From Zygnema cylindricum (lineage: Eukaryota > Streptophyta > Zygnematophyceae > Zygnematales > Zygnemataceae), in NCBI GenBank assembly GCA_037447655.1, contig JBBHKE010003299.1:151957-215956 (forward strand): a DNA stretch of 64,000 nt, written 5' to 3'. The translations under genes were made by a program, and so were the position numbers. This document shows positions 1 through 11,038 of the stretch, piece after piece. The first letter of the stretch is position 1; the number at the start of each line of letters is the position of its first letter. The notes below the pieces were generated by a model, which saw nothing but the letters and a program-made list of their open reading frames with translations, was not told the origin of the DNA and searched no databases.

Positions 1-891
1 GTAGTTGGCCAGACCCAAGAAGGTGCGAACGGCCGAGATGTTCTGCGGTGGGGGAAGAGCGTCAAGGGCTGCCAACTTGACCATGTGGGGACCCACAGTC
101 CCGGGAGTCACCACATGTCCGAGGTAGATAATTTTCTGTACCACAAAATTACCTTTGCCCGGGGGACATTTCAAGCCCGCTGCTTCGAGTGCCCGGAGAA
201 CGATCTAGACATGCTCCAGGTGTTCCTCAAAAGTCTTTCAGAATATAATAACATCATCAATATAGCACCAAGCACAATCAATTCCTAGGAGCGCATCGTC
301 CATTGCCCGTTGGAATTTGGCCGGTGCATACTTGAGCCCGAATGGCATATAAATCCATTCATAAAGTCTAAAACCGGCTCAAAATGGGGTTCTCTCCGTG
401 TGCTTCAGTTCCATGGCAATCTGGTCAAAACAATTTTTCATGTCTAGGGTGGAGTAGATAGTGGCGCCAGCAAGGGAGTCAAATATCTCTTCCGGGGTCG
501 GCATCGGATACCCGTCAGAGATGGTGGCCGTGTTCAGCATGCGATAATTTCCACACATCCGGAACTCTACAGTCTTCTCGAACGAGTCTTTCTTGGGAGG
601 GAGAACTGTCGCGGAAGCGAACCCATGAAGTCCTTTACTTTCTTGAACCAATCTGGCTTCCACCAAAGTCTGGACTTTAGCCGTGATGAATTCCTTTTCC
701 TTGAATCTGAGAGGATAATGCTTCTGCCAAACAGTAGTCGTCTCGTCGATCAAATCAATTCGGAAAGGTGTTCCTTTGTAAATACCGACATTTGTTTCTG
801 ACCATGAGAACACCTGCTTGTTTTTGGCTAATAGCTCGGAGAGCCGCGCCTTCTGCTGAGGATCCAGCAGCTCCCCTAGTATCCAATCCAA
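1..891 (-). pseudogene. Ty3/gypsy reverse transcriptase, partial and decayed
   Basis: Seen: the minus-strand reading frame from 891 downward gives a gypsy-type pol segment. It has the stretch before RT (LLDPQQKARLSELL), an RT palm block (FRMCGNYRMLN, then STLDMKNCFDQIAME), the block YMPFGLKYAPAKFQRAM, the catalytic YIDD box (codons at 253-264) and the downstream IIYLGHVVTPGTVG block that leads toward RNase H. Known: this order and these motifs define Ty3/gypsy RT. It is broken by in-frame stops at 379-381 (TGA), 238-240 (TGA) and 205-207 (TAG), and runs off the window at base 1, so RNase H and integrase are not visible. It lies in the same frame as the methyltransferase and protease upstream on this strand, as parts of one former pol ORF. 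Confidence 0.9.
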
Positions 892-1194
892 TTTCCCAAG
901 CTCTACAACAGCCCAAGCCTCCGGCGGTCAACCCCAGAGGTTAATGTCAAAATCCAATCCTACTTGTGGATCTCGCTCTACTCCTTCGGCTAGGACGCTA
1001 CTGTTGACAACTTCCTCTAAGCTGTCGTCATCTGAGCCGCCGCCCCCCCCCACTGGGAATACTTGCGGTGGTGAAATGTGATTATTTCTTCTCCTTTCCC
1101 TCCCCCCCTCAAGCTGCGAAGTTGCCTGCATAGCTAACAACTGAGGAGCTTGAAGGTAAATAGCCCTAGGTTCCGGAGATTTTAGACTGGAAAA

Positions 1195-2165
1195 GGCGAG
1201 TGTATGCTTGAGCACCCATGTTATCTTATTGAGATCCATTCTCTGTCCAATTAGACTATACCTATGGAGGTATGGAATACCCGGTGCTGCCGTAGTGCCT
1301 TTATGAAATCCCATTGCTTCTTCCCGTTCCGCGAGTGTTGGTGTTACCCAGCTCCCCGCTCTACTGTCAAAGATCATTATTGCTGCTCCTTTCCGATAAG
1401 CGTGACTGTTAGGGAAAGAAACTAAAGTTGGGAGTGCTCTTCGTGGGAATCCCGGCTTGTTGCACCGATAGAAAGGAGGGCGGTCTGGTTGCGTCACAGG
1501 GGTGGCCATTCTTCCTTCTCGAAGTATTTGCTGCACCGAATTCTACGGGTCGGGAATTTGTGTGTCCAACAGTCGTCGGAGTATTGATAGCGGGATCATA
1601 TTGGTCCAATATGCCCTTACTCTGTGTGCACGGGATCGCATCTCTGCGGCGTCAAAAGCCAAGGGAGCTCCTAAAATCCGGGTTATGTGATTCCTGCCTT
1701 TTGCAACCTGTTTCCTTGTATCATCTCTTGGATGGACATTTTCCAGAACGTACCCCACCAGTGTGTCCTGGAGTTATTGAAGCCACGTTACTAATTCGAT
1801 CATATGGTAAAATGTTCCACTTCTGCGGTCTTGATGCCCTCTTCCTTTTCCCGCTAGGGAGTATCCCTGACAAGGCAAGCCAGCCAACACCAAATCCACT
1901 CTTCCCAAACTAGATAAATGGGTCGCCATGATGTTTTCTACATTTTGGGGCAGGCTTCGGTGAGCTTTGGAAAAGGCGGTCACGGGTAACTGTTGAGGAT
2001 ATAGGTGATGAAGTTGATGGAGGTGGTGTTCGCTGAGAGCTCGCGCCTCGGGTAATTTTTCCACAGCTGCGTACGACTCCACCCGGTATCATGTTTTCAA
2101 AGCCGCTTCCAAATCGGAACTAATTCTCGAAAATAGAGATAAAATGCGCAGTCTCGAATCGGGGA
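1195..2165 (-). pseudogene. Cytosine-5 DNA methyltransferase domain inside the gypsy pol
   Basis: Seen on the minus strand in one frame: a motif-I-like start (LRILSLFSRISSDLEAALK, about 2160-2092), motif IV LAGLPCQGYSLAG with the catalytic Cys codon at 1870-1872, motif VI LENV (1735-1746), a motif VIII-like AHRVRAYWTN, a target-recognition to motif IX stretch and PTLAEREEAMGF, then a motif X-like IGQRMDLNKITWVL near 1215-1262. About 320 codons, the size of a bare C5-MTase catalytic domain. The HRVRAYWTN form resembles DNMT3/DRM-type enzymes more than DNMT1. A Gly/Asp-rich linker (GGGGGSDDD) leads to the RT. Broken: in-frame TGA at 2089-2091, TAA at 1774-1776, TAG at 1543-1545 and TGA at 928-930; motif I has Arg and Ser where the family has Gly. 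Known: C5-MTases have been reported inside charophyte and dinoflagellate retrotransposons. Inference: the ancestor of this element encoded a working enzyme. Confidence 0.87.
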
Positions 2166-2568
2166 TTGGCAATGACATTACTTGTCAATTGAACTCCTCG
2201 TTAACGAACTTGGGTTTGGAAGCATTAGACAGGGGCTCATAAATGGCTTCTTTCAATAATAAGGCTGAAAATGCCTTATCCACTCCCCGCCGGAGTTTTG
2301 CTACCTGCAATATTTTATTATTATATTCTTTTTCCCACCTCTTGGAAATTTTGAATTGCTAGATTTCTCTGGCGATATCGATAGAACTGCTAAACAGTTC
2401 CGTAAGAGATGATGTAGTGTACACCGGGTAGCAACCAGACACCGGGACATTTGTCTTCCCCCGGTTCCATAAATCCAAAAGAACCACCACTTTTGTTCCT
2501 TCCGGGTTTTAGGGGTCCCAGACGGTACATTGTTCCTTCCACACGCTCAAACTCATATTGAGCCGGGT

Positions 2569-3171
2569 CTAAGTTGCCATTCCCAACAGAATTTCAAATT
2601 GAGTCCCTTCCACCACCAAGAAGGGAAGCTCAATTTCCACCCGTTGGCCTCCGTCATCAGCAAACTCGATTTCCAGGGCCTTAAGTATTCCATGGACTGG
2701 TTGACTGTCGCTGCTTACAATGCTTAAGCGAATATTGCTTGGGCAGATTTCTGGCCGGAGTTCCTCGGGCATTTTCTGCAGAGCGGAGGTGGTAATGAGG
2801 TTGGGGAGAGCTCTAGTGTCGACCACAACGTCCTGGTATCCCCCGTACCCGTTGAGCTTGAAGTTTCCAGTTCGATTCAGTATAAGAGCCAATGATAAGG
2901 CTTTGTAGTCCCTATACACTATAGGTGTTTTCGGATCTGTGGACAAAAAGACCGCGGTTAGCGAGGTGGCCCTGTCGCCCTTTTCTTTTCCTGAGTGGAT
3001 TTCTTCTCCCAATGCCTGGATGAGGATTTTTTCGTGCAGGTTGTGGGAGGATGCTAGAGTCTTCACGTGTGTGAGGGCATATGGCATGAGGTGCCGGACT
3101 AGCATGACAGCAGGTTTGGAGGAAGGAAGGGTGGCCTTCAGTGAAGATGGGGATGAGTTCGGTTGCAACAA
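2569..3171 (-). pseudogene. Retropepsin-like aspartic protease region of the gypsy pol
   Basis: A minus-strand ORF of about 200 codons, in frame with the methyltransferase and RT. It contains VVVDTRALPNLITTSAL followed about 70 residues later by FEILLGM, matching the active-site loop and the ILG-type flap-distal motif of gypsy retropepsins. The active site normally reads D-T/S-G-A; here the third position is Arg (AGA codon), so this copy should be catalytically dead. Between 2568 and 2166 the same frame continues as a degenerate spacer of unknown function with stops, leading into the methyltransferase. Identification as protease rests on these two motifs and on position between gag and RT. 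Confidence 0.75.
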
Positions 3172-3249
3172 ATCTTGATCTTGTTTTTCTTTCTCACTCT
3201 CGGAGGCGGATTCTACAAGTGGCGTTGTTTCAAGAGCGTCATTCCCCGG

Positions 3250-3831
3250 TCATTCTGCCATATATTTCTCAAACCCGTCCTGACTCTCCTTCTTCTCTCG
3301 TTCTAATGACTCCTTCTCTTGTTGTTGTTTCTCGTTCTTGTAGTTTTCGAAACCGGGAGGCAACTTAGGTTTGGAAGGAAGAGAAGGCGGTTGTTTGGGT
3401 TTGATTCCTAGTCCGATGTCGCTGTTCAGTATTACTACCCTGGGAGTGAATGACAAGGGCCTGGTAGCTTTCCGGTTGTGATCCCTGTGACCCATTTTCT
3501 ATCTGCCTTGTCTTTGCATCGAGGTGAAATTTCGGAGTTGGCGGCGGTTGTCTCCTACCCCAATATTCCAAGCTCCGGACAGGAAGGTTTGGGCATGGTG
3601 GGCATTTTGGGGTTCCAAATCCCAACCCAATAAGTCGTCATCGTTGGCACCCGCTGTGCCTTGAAGCTCAAGTTCCGCGAGTTTTTGTAGCAACTCTTTT
3701 TTTTGCTTTTGGAGTCGTTGTGTTGTTGTTAGAGGAGAAGGTCGGAAAGAAGACCCTAATCGGAGGGCAGCTAACTCTGCAGCCATGGCAGCCAGTTGCT
3801 GACTCTGCTGCTGTATGATGACCTCCAGCAT
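3250..3831 (-). pseudogene. Gypsy pol N-terminal spacer, Gln/Lys-rich
   Basis: Two minus-strand ORFs (3831-3499 and 3495-3250) in the same frame as the protease, separated by a single stop. The first starts with a Gln/Leu/Ala-rich, heptad-like segment (IIQQQSQQLAAMAAELAAL, then QKQKKELLQKLAELELQ), which suggests a coiled coil; the second is Glu/Lys-rich. No recognised domain. Position between the gag zinc knuckle and the protease suggests a gag-pol linker or the C-terminal part of a fused gag. Confidence 0.5.
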
Positions 3832-4004
3832 AATCCTTGCCTGAATAGTTAAGGCCCGCTCAGGTCTCTCCGGCGTGGGCGGAACTGGGCGCCCCCAGGG
3901 GTAAAGAAGTTGTGTGGGAGAGGGTTAACGGCCACTTCCCCCTTTCCTGTGAACAAAACAAATTGCATCATTTCTTTAGGAACTCTGTTCTTTCAAAAAC
4001 ATTG

Positions 4005-5198
4005 CCCCTCCTTATGCCCCAGGAAACCGCAAGCTTCACACTTGGCGCCCTAGGTGGTATATTTGCTCCGGATCTCGTTGGATATTTGAGCATCATCAAA
4101 CTTTGGAAGTTTGATATGCCGTAACTGAGCTTGGGACATTTTAGAGGTTTGGTTTCGGGGCATTGGACGGTAAGAATCCTTTGTTACCGTTCTTTTCTCC
4201 CCCCTCCCTTCTCCTTTGAGCCATTCATGTTGCTTTCGGAGCCTCTCTGCACATTGCCTTTCCCATTCCTTAAGCTTTAGTGCTAGCTCCGATTTCAGTT
4301 TTTGGGTTAAGTGCTTCCACCCATGGCCTGGTTGTTGACAATTCATGAAATTGTAAAGGAACACTCTCTCATCTGCTCCCATTGCTAGATCTGACCAGCT
4401 GTCAACTACTTGCTTCCCCTTAAGGTTCCGTAGAGCTTGAAGTTCTGCCTGTTCCGCCTCACTCAAGGAAGTCTCTCCGGCAAATCCTGCAAAATTTGCG
4501 CGGCCCTTGCCGGTCACGGCTTTCTCCCTTGCTTCACTATGGACCAAATGATCATACAATTTCATGGCCACCAGTGAAATGTCCTTCGCGGAGGGGTTAT
4601 TGTCCTGAATCGCCTGTCCGACAATTGAATTATCCAAAGCCGTCTGCCCGGTTGGCCTGAATGAATTATGGACGGCTATGAAGTATTTGGTAGCCATCGC
4701 CAAAAGATTAATGGTGGACAGCTTTGTCTTCTGACAAAGGTTGGAGAGTCGGTTAAAGAGGGTGTGAGGAGTCTCGTTCTTCAAGCAGCGGAATCTTGTG
4801 AATTCCTTGATTGCAGACTTATTCCTCTCGGTGTAGAGGAGTCTCCAGATGTTAAACAGGGTCGTACAAGGGTTCGGATTGGCAACCATACGCGTTGCTG
4901 TCTGGGCTGCCTGAATTGCTTGTAGGTGGTTAACATAGGCACCTCCCTGTGCATGGAGTTTCATGTCCGGGGTATAGGTAGCTGAAACTCTGAGACCTCC
5001 ATAAGTCCTCGGAGTGGACAGCTTCCAAGAAGCCTCTATGATAACCCTGACCCCTTTGTGTTTCACCAAGAATAACTGCCACCCTGGCAGACAAAAACTC
5101 TGACCAACTTCACCCCTGTGAAGGCAAGACTCCCTTGAGTCGATAGCAAAAAGAATCTCTGAATTTGCTCCCCTGAGCAGTAAGTTATGGAGGGTCAA
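4005..5198 (-). pseudogene. Gypsy gag with CCHC zinc knuckle
   Basis: Minus-strand ORF of 382 codons ending with TAG at 4050-4052, in a different frame from pol. The N-terminal 60 or so codons read through LTR-related sequence; the likely gag start is the internal Met of MKLHAQGGAYVNHLQA. The middle (FTRFRCLKNETPHTLFNRLSN and following) has the helical look of retroviral-type gag. Just after the terminal TAG the same frame encodes CEACGFLGHKEGQC, a C-x2-C-x4-H-x4-C zinc knuckle, so the ORF originally ran on at least to about 4005. The frame change to pol is consistent with programmed frameshifting or with an indel; the sequence cannot separate these. Confidence 0.75.
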
Positions 5199-5480
5199 AG
5201 TTGACCTTTTGTATAGAAGCTCTCTGGGAGAGAGGGTCCTATCTCCTAATTTTTCTAAGTCCTATCTCTCTCACAGACTCTATCTACTGATGTACGGAGC
5301 CAATCAGGTTACTCCTCCGTACACAAAAGTACAGCTGCCGGTGTACTTTCTGTACGAACATTGTACAACATGCCCTAAATGTCGACACGTGGTATATCCG
5401 GATTCGCTCCCTTAATCCTCGGAGATGCCGCGATCCAATGTTAGTCCGCCACGTGTCATCCGATGTGGCGATGATAAAAA
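5015..5480 (-). repeat. LTR-like segment upstream of the gypsy gag
   Basis: This stretch is clearly related to the LTRs at 33849-34731 and 37723-38627, in the same orientation. Shared blocks include GAAGCCTCTA near 5033, ACTCCCTTGAG, TTTGCTCCCCTGAGCA and TAAGTTATGG. It sits exactly where a 5' LTR of the minus-strand gypsy element should be. The far end is blurred by a MITE from about 5540. Confidence 0.6.
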
Positions 5481-5539
5481 ACGGCCGAAATTCTCTTCCG
5501 CGATCTTGGCGTTTAAACTACGCGGTTTGTTAAAACGCA

Positions 5540-5800
5540 GTTACATGATAACGGCCTGTATTAAATCATTATTTGTACTTTTTTACTTAATAAAGTACAA
5601 TTTTGCACGGTCGGAGGTCGTCCGTACTCCACACTATTTAAAATGAACCTAAATTAGAATTAAAAAAAAAACGCTAATTAAACTTTACCTTAAATAGAAT
5701 AATGAAAAAATTAGAATCATTTACTCTATTTCATGTGATAGAGTCGAAATTTCGAGCGACCAAATTAGAGTAATTTACTCTAATTACGATTCGCGGTGTA
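5540..5800. mobile_element. CACCG-family MITE, partial
   Basis: The right end reads TTACGATTCGCGGTGTA. The whole stretch is the reverse complement of the left part of the fuller copy at 44299-44917, including the block with stretches of TTTACTCT and CGAAATTTCGA. No coding potential. It abuts the gypsy LTR-like segment. Confidence 0.65.
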
Positions 5801-6004
5801 GCATCCGGCCCGGTTTGGGACGAACCCCTTTCAAATTTCAAACCGAACTTAACCAATTTTCCGAAGAATCGGTTTCTCAAATTCGTCTGTAGGGGTAATT
5901 GTTACAGCACGAAAACAGAAAATTGTACAACTGGAAACATTTTTTGCGTCGTGAACAATGTCTACCGTTTCCTGATCACTCTTGTGGATTTGCTTGACAC
6001 CTAA

Positions 6005-8233
6005 GGGTATGTCCCCATGTGCATAAGTAAGTGTTTTTTTTTGTCGTTTTCTTGTAAAACTTAGCGCCGTACCGCCTAAGTTGCAACCGTACGAAGAAAT
6101 CGCAAATTTGTAGAGTACAATTTGCGTCATCTTTGTACTTCGGATGTACGAAAATTTGCCGTCTTGTGTTTTTCGACCCACGGCGGCGACAAAAAACATC
6201 ATCTTCAAACCTATCTTTAAAACACATCGGCGATGTGTTTTAAAACTAGGTGTTTTTGATAAACAAATAGGAACATATATTCTGTCGAGCTTGCCTGATT
6301 AACGTGAGGGAAGGGTCGACCGCCCGGCGTCGTCCGCATTGGAGTCCTGCAAATAAACCCCGAATGCGAATGCTTCCCAAAATGATGATCATGCCCATTG
6401 CTGCCCACATCCCTCCCATAGATATACTTGCCAAATAAGAGAGATGCTGGGACAGGGAATAGGGATGAGCGAAAGGGGGAAGGGGAAAGTTATCCCCTCC
6501 CCCTTCCTTTCCCCCCCTGGTTGGGGAAAGGGATTTGGGTCTCAGTAATCAGGCTGGTGCTTCTTCTACGAGAAGTCGATCGCACTTGTTCCCTCAAAAC
6601 CCACTTTCTTGATCCAAGGGGTTCCCGTTTACTCCAAGAGAGTGACCCAAAAGCAAGAGAACTCCAGATGAAGACACAAATGCACTACCACGTAGAGATA
6701 TATAGGTAATAGAATTGGCTTTCCAGATTTAACAATACCACCTTGTCCCAAAAAAGAGAATAAAAGAAGAGAATGTGAAATATAGCGAAGCAAGCTTAAC
6801 ATACCCCAACAATAAACGATGAAAGCGAGAGAAAGGCGATCCTTCTCCCGATAATATCGAAAATAGGTATTGTGCTCCTTCAACCTCCAGTGTCCGTTGC
6901 TCGGAACCGGCTAAACTCTTCTCGGTTTCAAACAGCAAAAACTCCAAAAATCATCCAAAAAGCAGATAGTGCTAACTACCCACCCGAACTGTGATTCCCA
7001 CAAAAGACAGATCCAAAACCAAAATGGAAATAGAGTTAAACAAAACCAAAGATTCTCCAAAAGAAGGTTTGTTGGAATTTTTGAGAGTTTTCACAGGAGA
7101 CTGTACTGAAAGCAACGTGTCTCCTTCGACCCCAAGTGCCTTATACATTAAAGTGTGCCAAATTGCATGTCCAAAAGTCAAAGCTACGCTATTAACCAAT
7201 GAGCGGCAAGCAAGTGTAATTGAACCGACACAAAATAAAATAATCCGTACTACACTCGGGGCAAAAAGTCCTGCTCCAGACTGCGGGTAGATCCGCGGGC
7301 GGAAGTAAAAATTCTGTCCACTATTATAAGACAAAGTCCTGAAAGGGACACTAACTTGCCAGACTTTGACCTAACGTAATTAATGGGCAAAAAGTCAGCT
7401 GAGGCTGAACTAAATTCCTACTGACGGCTACCAGTATAATCTAAATACAAATCCGGAAATTTACGTGGCAATCCACAATGTACCCCCCACTGGGGCTGGT
7501 GGCAAATGGTTCCATGTAACCGGATGGTAATCTTTGAGACGGTATAACTTTGTCGTTAGGCCTCCGTTAGGCGCGAAACAAACTGCGTTCCGCTCAGTTG
7601 GGAAAATCCAAGAATCTGGTCCGATTGGGTGCACTCCTTACTCCGTACAGTGATGACCGTACAGGTTGAAAAGGTCTTGGAAATCCTTGGTGATATAAAG
7701 GTGTATCTGGAAAGCACACGAGCTTGACAATTCGCACGTGCCGTAATTTTCGAAAATGTTCATACGATTTCCAAGGACAAAGAATAGTACATAATTTGCT
7801 ATGTTTTGTCCGTTTGCGTTCAATACGACGAAGAGAAGTACACAATTTGTTTGGTTTTGTCCGTTTTCGTCCAGGACGGATTTTTTTTTTGCAGGGGTCT
7901 CGAAATTCCGATGCCATTTCACGTCGAGCGGACAGGCGACGCAAAGGCAAATTGCATCTTCTTCAACCGTGAAACGGCAAAGGCTGGAAGGGGGTACGTC
8001 TACAATGTCACGTTAAGACATGCGACGTCACAAGCAGTTCCAAAAAACAACGTGCGACAACACAGATTGTAGACATTGACAACCGTCACAGGTATTGTCG
8101 ACGTACACAATCGTCACAAACGTAAGTTACGATTACGTTCTTACACATAGGGACACTTGAAAACCGAGTCAGGCGGATCCGCTCTAAAATACAAAGTAAG
8201 TTCACTAAGTTACAAGTACATGGGGACATACCC
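6005..8233. mobile_element. Harbinger-like non-autonomous element E1
   Basis: Ends are inverted: GGGTATGTCCCCATGT at the left and ACATGGGGACATACCC at the right. A TAA triplet flanks both ends (6002-6004 and 8234-8236), as expected for a 3-bp PIF/Harbinger-type target duplication. Without the later insertion at 6283-7729 it is about 780 bp and matches elements at 41481-42288 and 42289-43841. The ORFs inside are short, overlap on both strands and resemble nothing known, so it is taken as non-autonomous. Confidence 0.7.
6283..7729. mobile_element. TG..CA insertion, probable solo LTR, inside E1
   Basis: Sequence related to element 41481-42288 is contiguous across this point there (ACATATTCGCACG) but is split here. 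The insert begins TGTCGAGCTT and ends AGCTTGACA, and ATTC is repeated at 6279-6282 and 7730-7733. TG..CA ends with a short direct repeat fit a solo LTR or terminal-repeat retrotransposon of about 1.45 kb. No RT or gag motif was found. Overlapping small ORFs on both strands are treated as chance. Confidence 0.5.
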
Positions 8234-8246
8234 TAAGAGGGGGAAC

Positions 8247-8432
8247 TACACCGCCCACAGTTTTTAGCTTAAGCATTCAATGGTGTTAATGCGAAATTGG
8301 GATTATTGTACTAATTTACCAAACTGTAATCCACATCTTTTAATAGTGTTGTTAACACCATTTTGTGATTTTTGGCCAAAAAATATCTCGACCAAATTAG
8401 TGTTATTAACTCTAATAACGATACGCGGGGTA
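8247..8432. mobile_element. CACCG-family MITE
   Basis: Bounded by TA-CACCGCCC at the left and the near complement GATACGCGGGG-TA at the right, with the family's internal TAACTCTAATAACGAT block. About 186 bp, non-coding. Confidence 0.6.
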
Positions 8433-8539
8433 GTGGTGCTGGTGAGACTACAGCTCGTCGTCGACCTAGTTTGAGGGGGGATTCGGAGTAGCTACAACAA
8501 GAGCACATATACAGAGTCATTCGTCTTTCCGTGTCACCC

Positions 8540-9600
8540 GCTCATCGACTCGCCTCGTTACCCAACTCCATGGGTAGACTGCGACAAGTTGTCCACCTTA
8601 ATCGTTATGACGAATTTTATCGAGTTGCTTGAGCTCTTTGGCCGTTCAACCCAAAACCATATTCGAAGCTACATCCTAAAACCCTTCAAGACGTCCTTCC
8701 ATTCGTTGAGGTGCATAATCCCCTTAAATCATTTGACTTTGATCGCGAGGCATTCATAAAGGCTTTAATTCGCTTCCCTCACCTTGTTGCACACAATACT
8801 TACATAATGGTTTATGCATTTTTTCGAGACATCTATCCTCTCAAAATTCTATCTCAAGGTTTTGATCGCATGTTTAAAGTGGCTTTTGGGATAGCTCGTC
8901 GACACGTTCCTAGTCAATCTATATCTTTTCTCTTGGTGGAGCATCTTGTGGTTGTTCTGAAGCATGTTGAGGCATCCGCTTTGTAGCTACCGCGTATTTT
9001 TTGCACCATTGATTAACCCACGCTAGTTGCACCCAACTCGAAAGGATCTTCCATGACCAATCTTCACCACACCATTTGTCGTTATTCTTAAGAGAGGTAT
9101 GCGGAGTTGTTCACTGACTCTGAGTTTTTTGTATTTTACATTTAGATTGTGCGGTCCTTCAAGTATATGTACGACGCCATTGGGGCCCATGAGGACCTTG
9201 GGTGATGTGGTCCTTAAGATCAGACTAGGACCCGCGTTTCTTCTCGAGCGGCATTACATACACACTTGGCGGTTAGAGACAATACACCTCACGAGAAACG
9301 AGATTACGCTCATCTAGACCCGGTTGATGAATTCACACATTTGCGGTGGAGATTTTTAGCACCTTAGGCAAGTTCTTTGACGATTTGTCATGCAATTGTG
9401 CACGAGAAACAATAAACACAAGGGTCCGACTCTCCACCGAGCCTTTTTGGTGCTTTTTAATATCATCGTGTCTTAATGACCCTTCAACGAGGGCAAGCCG
9501 CGACTATTTTACGGCGGAGCACAGTTATAGATGACATGCTTGGCCTCCCAAATCTTCCACCAAGGGATCTAGACCACATCCAAGATCTTTGAAGGTGTAG
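8540..9600 (+). pseudogene. Eroded unknown coding sequence
   Basis: Several plus-strand ORF pieces (8711-8986, 9099-9317, 9346-9534) in different frames read like fragments of one protein. The longest, starting HNPLKSFDFDREAFIKAL, has an ordinary globular composition with alternating hydrophobic and charged residues. Stops and frame changes separate the pieces. I do not recognise the family; a degraded transposase or capsid-like protein are only guesses. Confidence 0.3.
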
Positions 9601-10035
9601 GCTTGAGTTTAATAATGTTATGTGTAGTGAAGTATTATTTTTTCTCTTTGTTGGTTTCTACTTTGGTGTATTTATATGATTTTGTTGGTCACTCGCTTTA
9701 GTTAACGTCAAATTTTTGTTTGTTTTATTTGCCCTATTCTCCTTTTACTATTGTAATCCATACATGTTATTTTTATTTCTTTCCGTTACCCTTTTTGTAC
9801 CCTGATGGTTTTTGCATCTCAATTTTTGCAATATCGCTTATTTTGTTAAGAGTTGGTTTGGTTCTATCATACTTTTTTTACGGAAGAAGCTTATAGCTTT
9901 ATGCTACGTTGTTTTGTAAATAGAAGGTTTTAAAAAAAAACATGCGTTTTGACATTTTTCAACATTTAAAATTATGCATCCTATTTCCATTTTTTTTTAT
10001 TCTTTGTCGTACAAAAATTACAATGCGTATGGAGG
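9601..10035. other. AT-rich intergenic stretch
   Basis: T-rich non-coding sequence; I see no gene, repeat boundary or motif that I can support. Confidence 0.6.
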
Positions 10036-10230
10036 GTTGTTTTTTTGCCACTTAAAAACATTTTTTCTTCATACCCACTTGTCGGATTATGGATTCGACG
10101 GTTGCGATTGAAAAGTAAGATTTGTAGCTTCCGATTGGTGGACTACATTTGGTGATCGGACAAGTGTGTACGGAGAAAGATGTTTTTCGTGGCGTAAAAT
10201 ATATCAACAGTAATAGCGATACATGGTGTA
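10036..10230. mobile_element. CACCG-family MITE with TGTCGGATT hairpin core
   Basis: Contains TTTTTTGCCACTTAAAAACA at the left and the inverted CACAAGTGTG..AGAAAGATG..GTGGCG partner at the right, ending ATAGCGATACATGGTGTA. Same organisation as the copies at 23230, 25684 and 31959. Confidence 0.55.
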
Positions 10231-11038
10231 GTTTAACGTTTGGCTTACGCCATTTAAAGTATTGGAGCAAAGCGTCGCCCATATTATTGGGAAAATGGCC
10301 TATGTGTCAACGGATTTGTCGATATTCTCCACACTTTACGTTAGGTGCATGTTCACACCCTACCGATGTAGGATTTTCATAACTTTCATGAAAATCGGCA
10401 TTTTCCGTGTAGTTTTCTAGAAGTTGAGCTTTTAGTGTAAGAACAGGATTGAGCACGTCGAACTTGACAACAAGGATCTTTTTCTTATCCCTTTTGTACC
10501 TTGATGGATTTCCCCATCGCAATAATTGCAATAAGGTTTACTTTTGGTTTTTGGGTTCTACACGGCTCATAGCTCTAAGTTTTACAAAAAAATAAGCGTA
10601 GACGTTAATTTAGTGTTCATAACACTATTTTTTGTATTTGTGTCGACAAAAAAATACTAGATTTGCTTCTTAAAGCCAATTTGTGTGTCGACTTTGTAGC
10701 GTCTACGATGAGCTGGCAGCTACACTATTTCAAGTGCAGGTGTACTACCTTGACATCATTTGCCGAGATACGTACTTGTGGGGTTTTGAAATCGTACGAA
10801 ACACTTAAATTAATAGTAGATTCAACATTATTTCTGGTTAATTTTCGCTATTTTATGCTTTACATTCACTACTATTTACTTTTTATGATGTAGTACTGCT
10901 CCCGCTCTTTCCGACGGCTCACAGGTACAGTATATTTACTGTAGTGAAAGTTAATTTACATGCAGAAAGACACATAACGTTGTATAATTGAGATGACACG
11001 TGGACGTCATATACGAAACCAAACTTGTCGTATATAGC
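10231..11038. other. Intergenic stretch without recognised genes
   Basis: Only short, non-homologous ORFs. A small inverted-repeat-like segment lies near 10590-10660, but it is too weak to annotate. Confidence 0.5.

Noticed and set aside
205-2091. In-frame TAA/TAG/TGA taken as sense codons of an alternative genetic code
   Set aside because: All three stop types appear in the same decayed ORF, while intact genes here end at TAG or TGA and use no internal stops.
6972-7334. ORFs of about 100-120 codons on both strands
   Set aside because: They overlap each other antiparallel inside a TG..CA insertion, have no domain-like motifs, and are absent from related elements.
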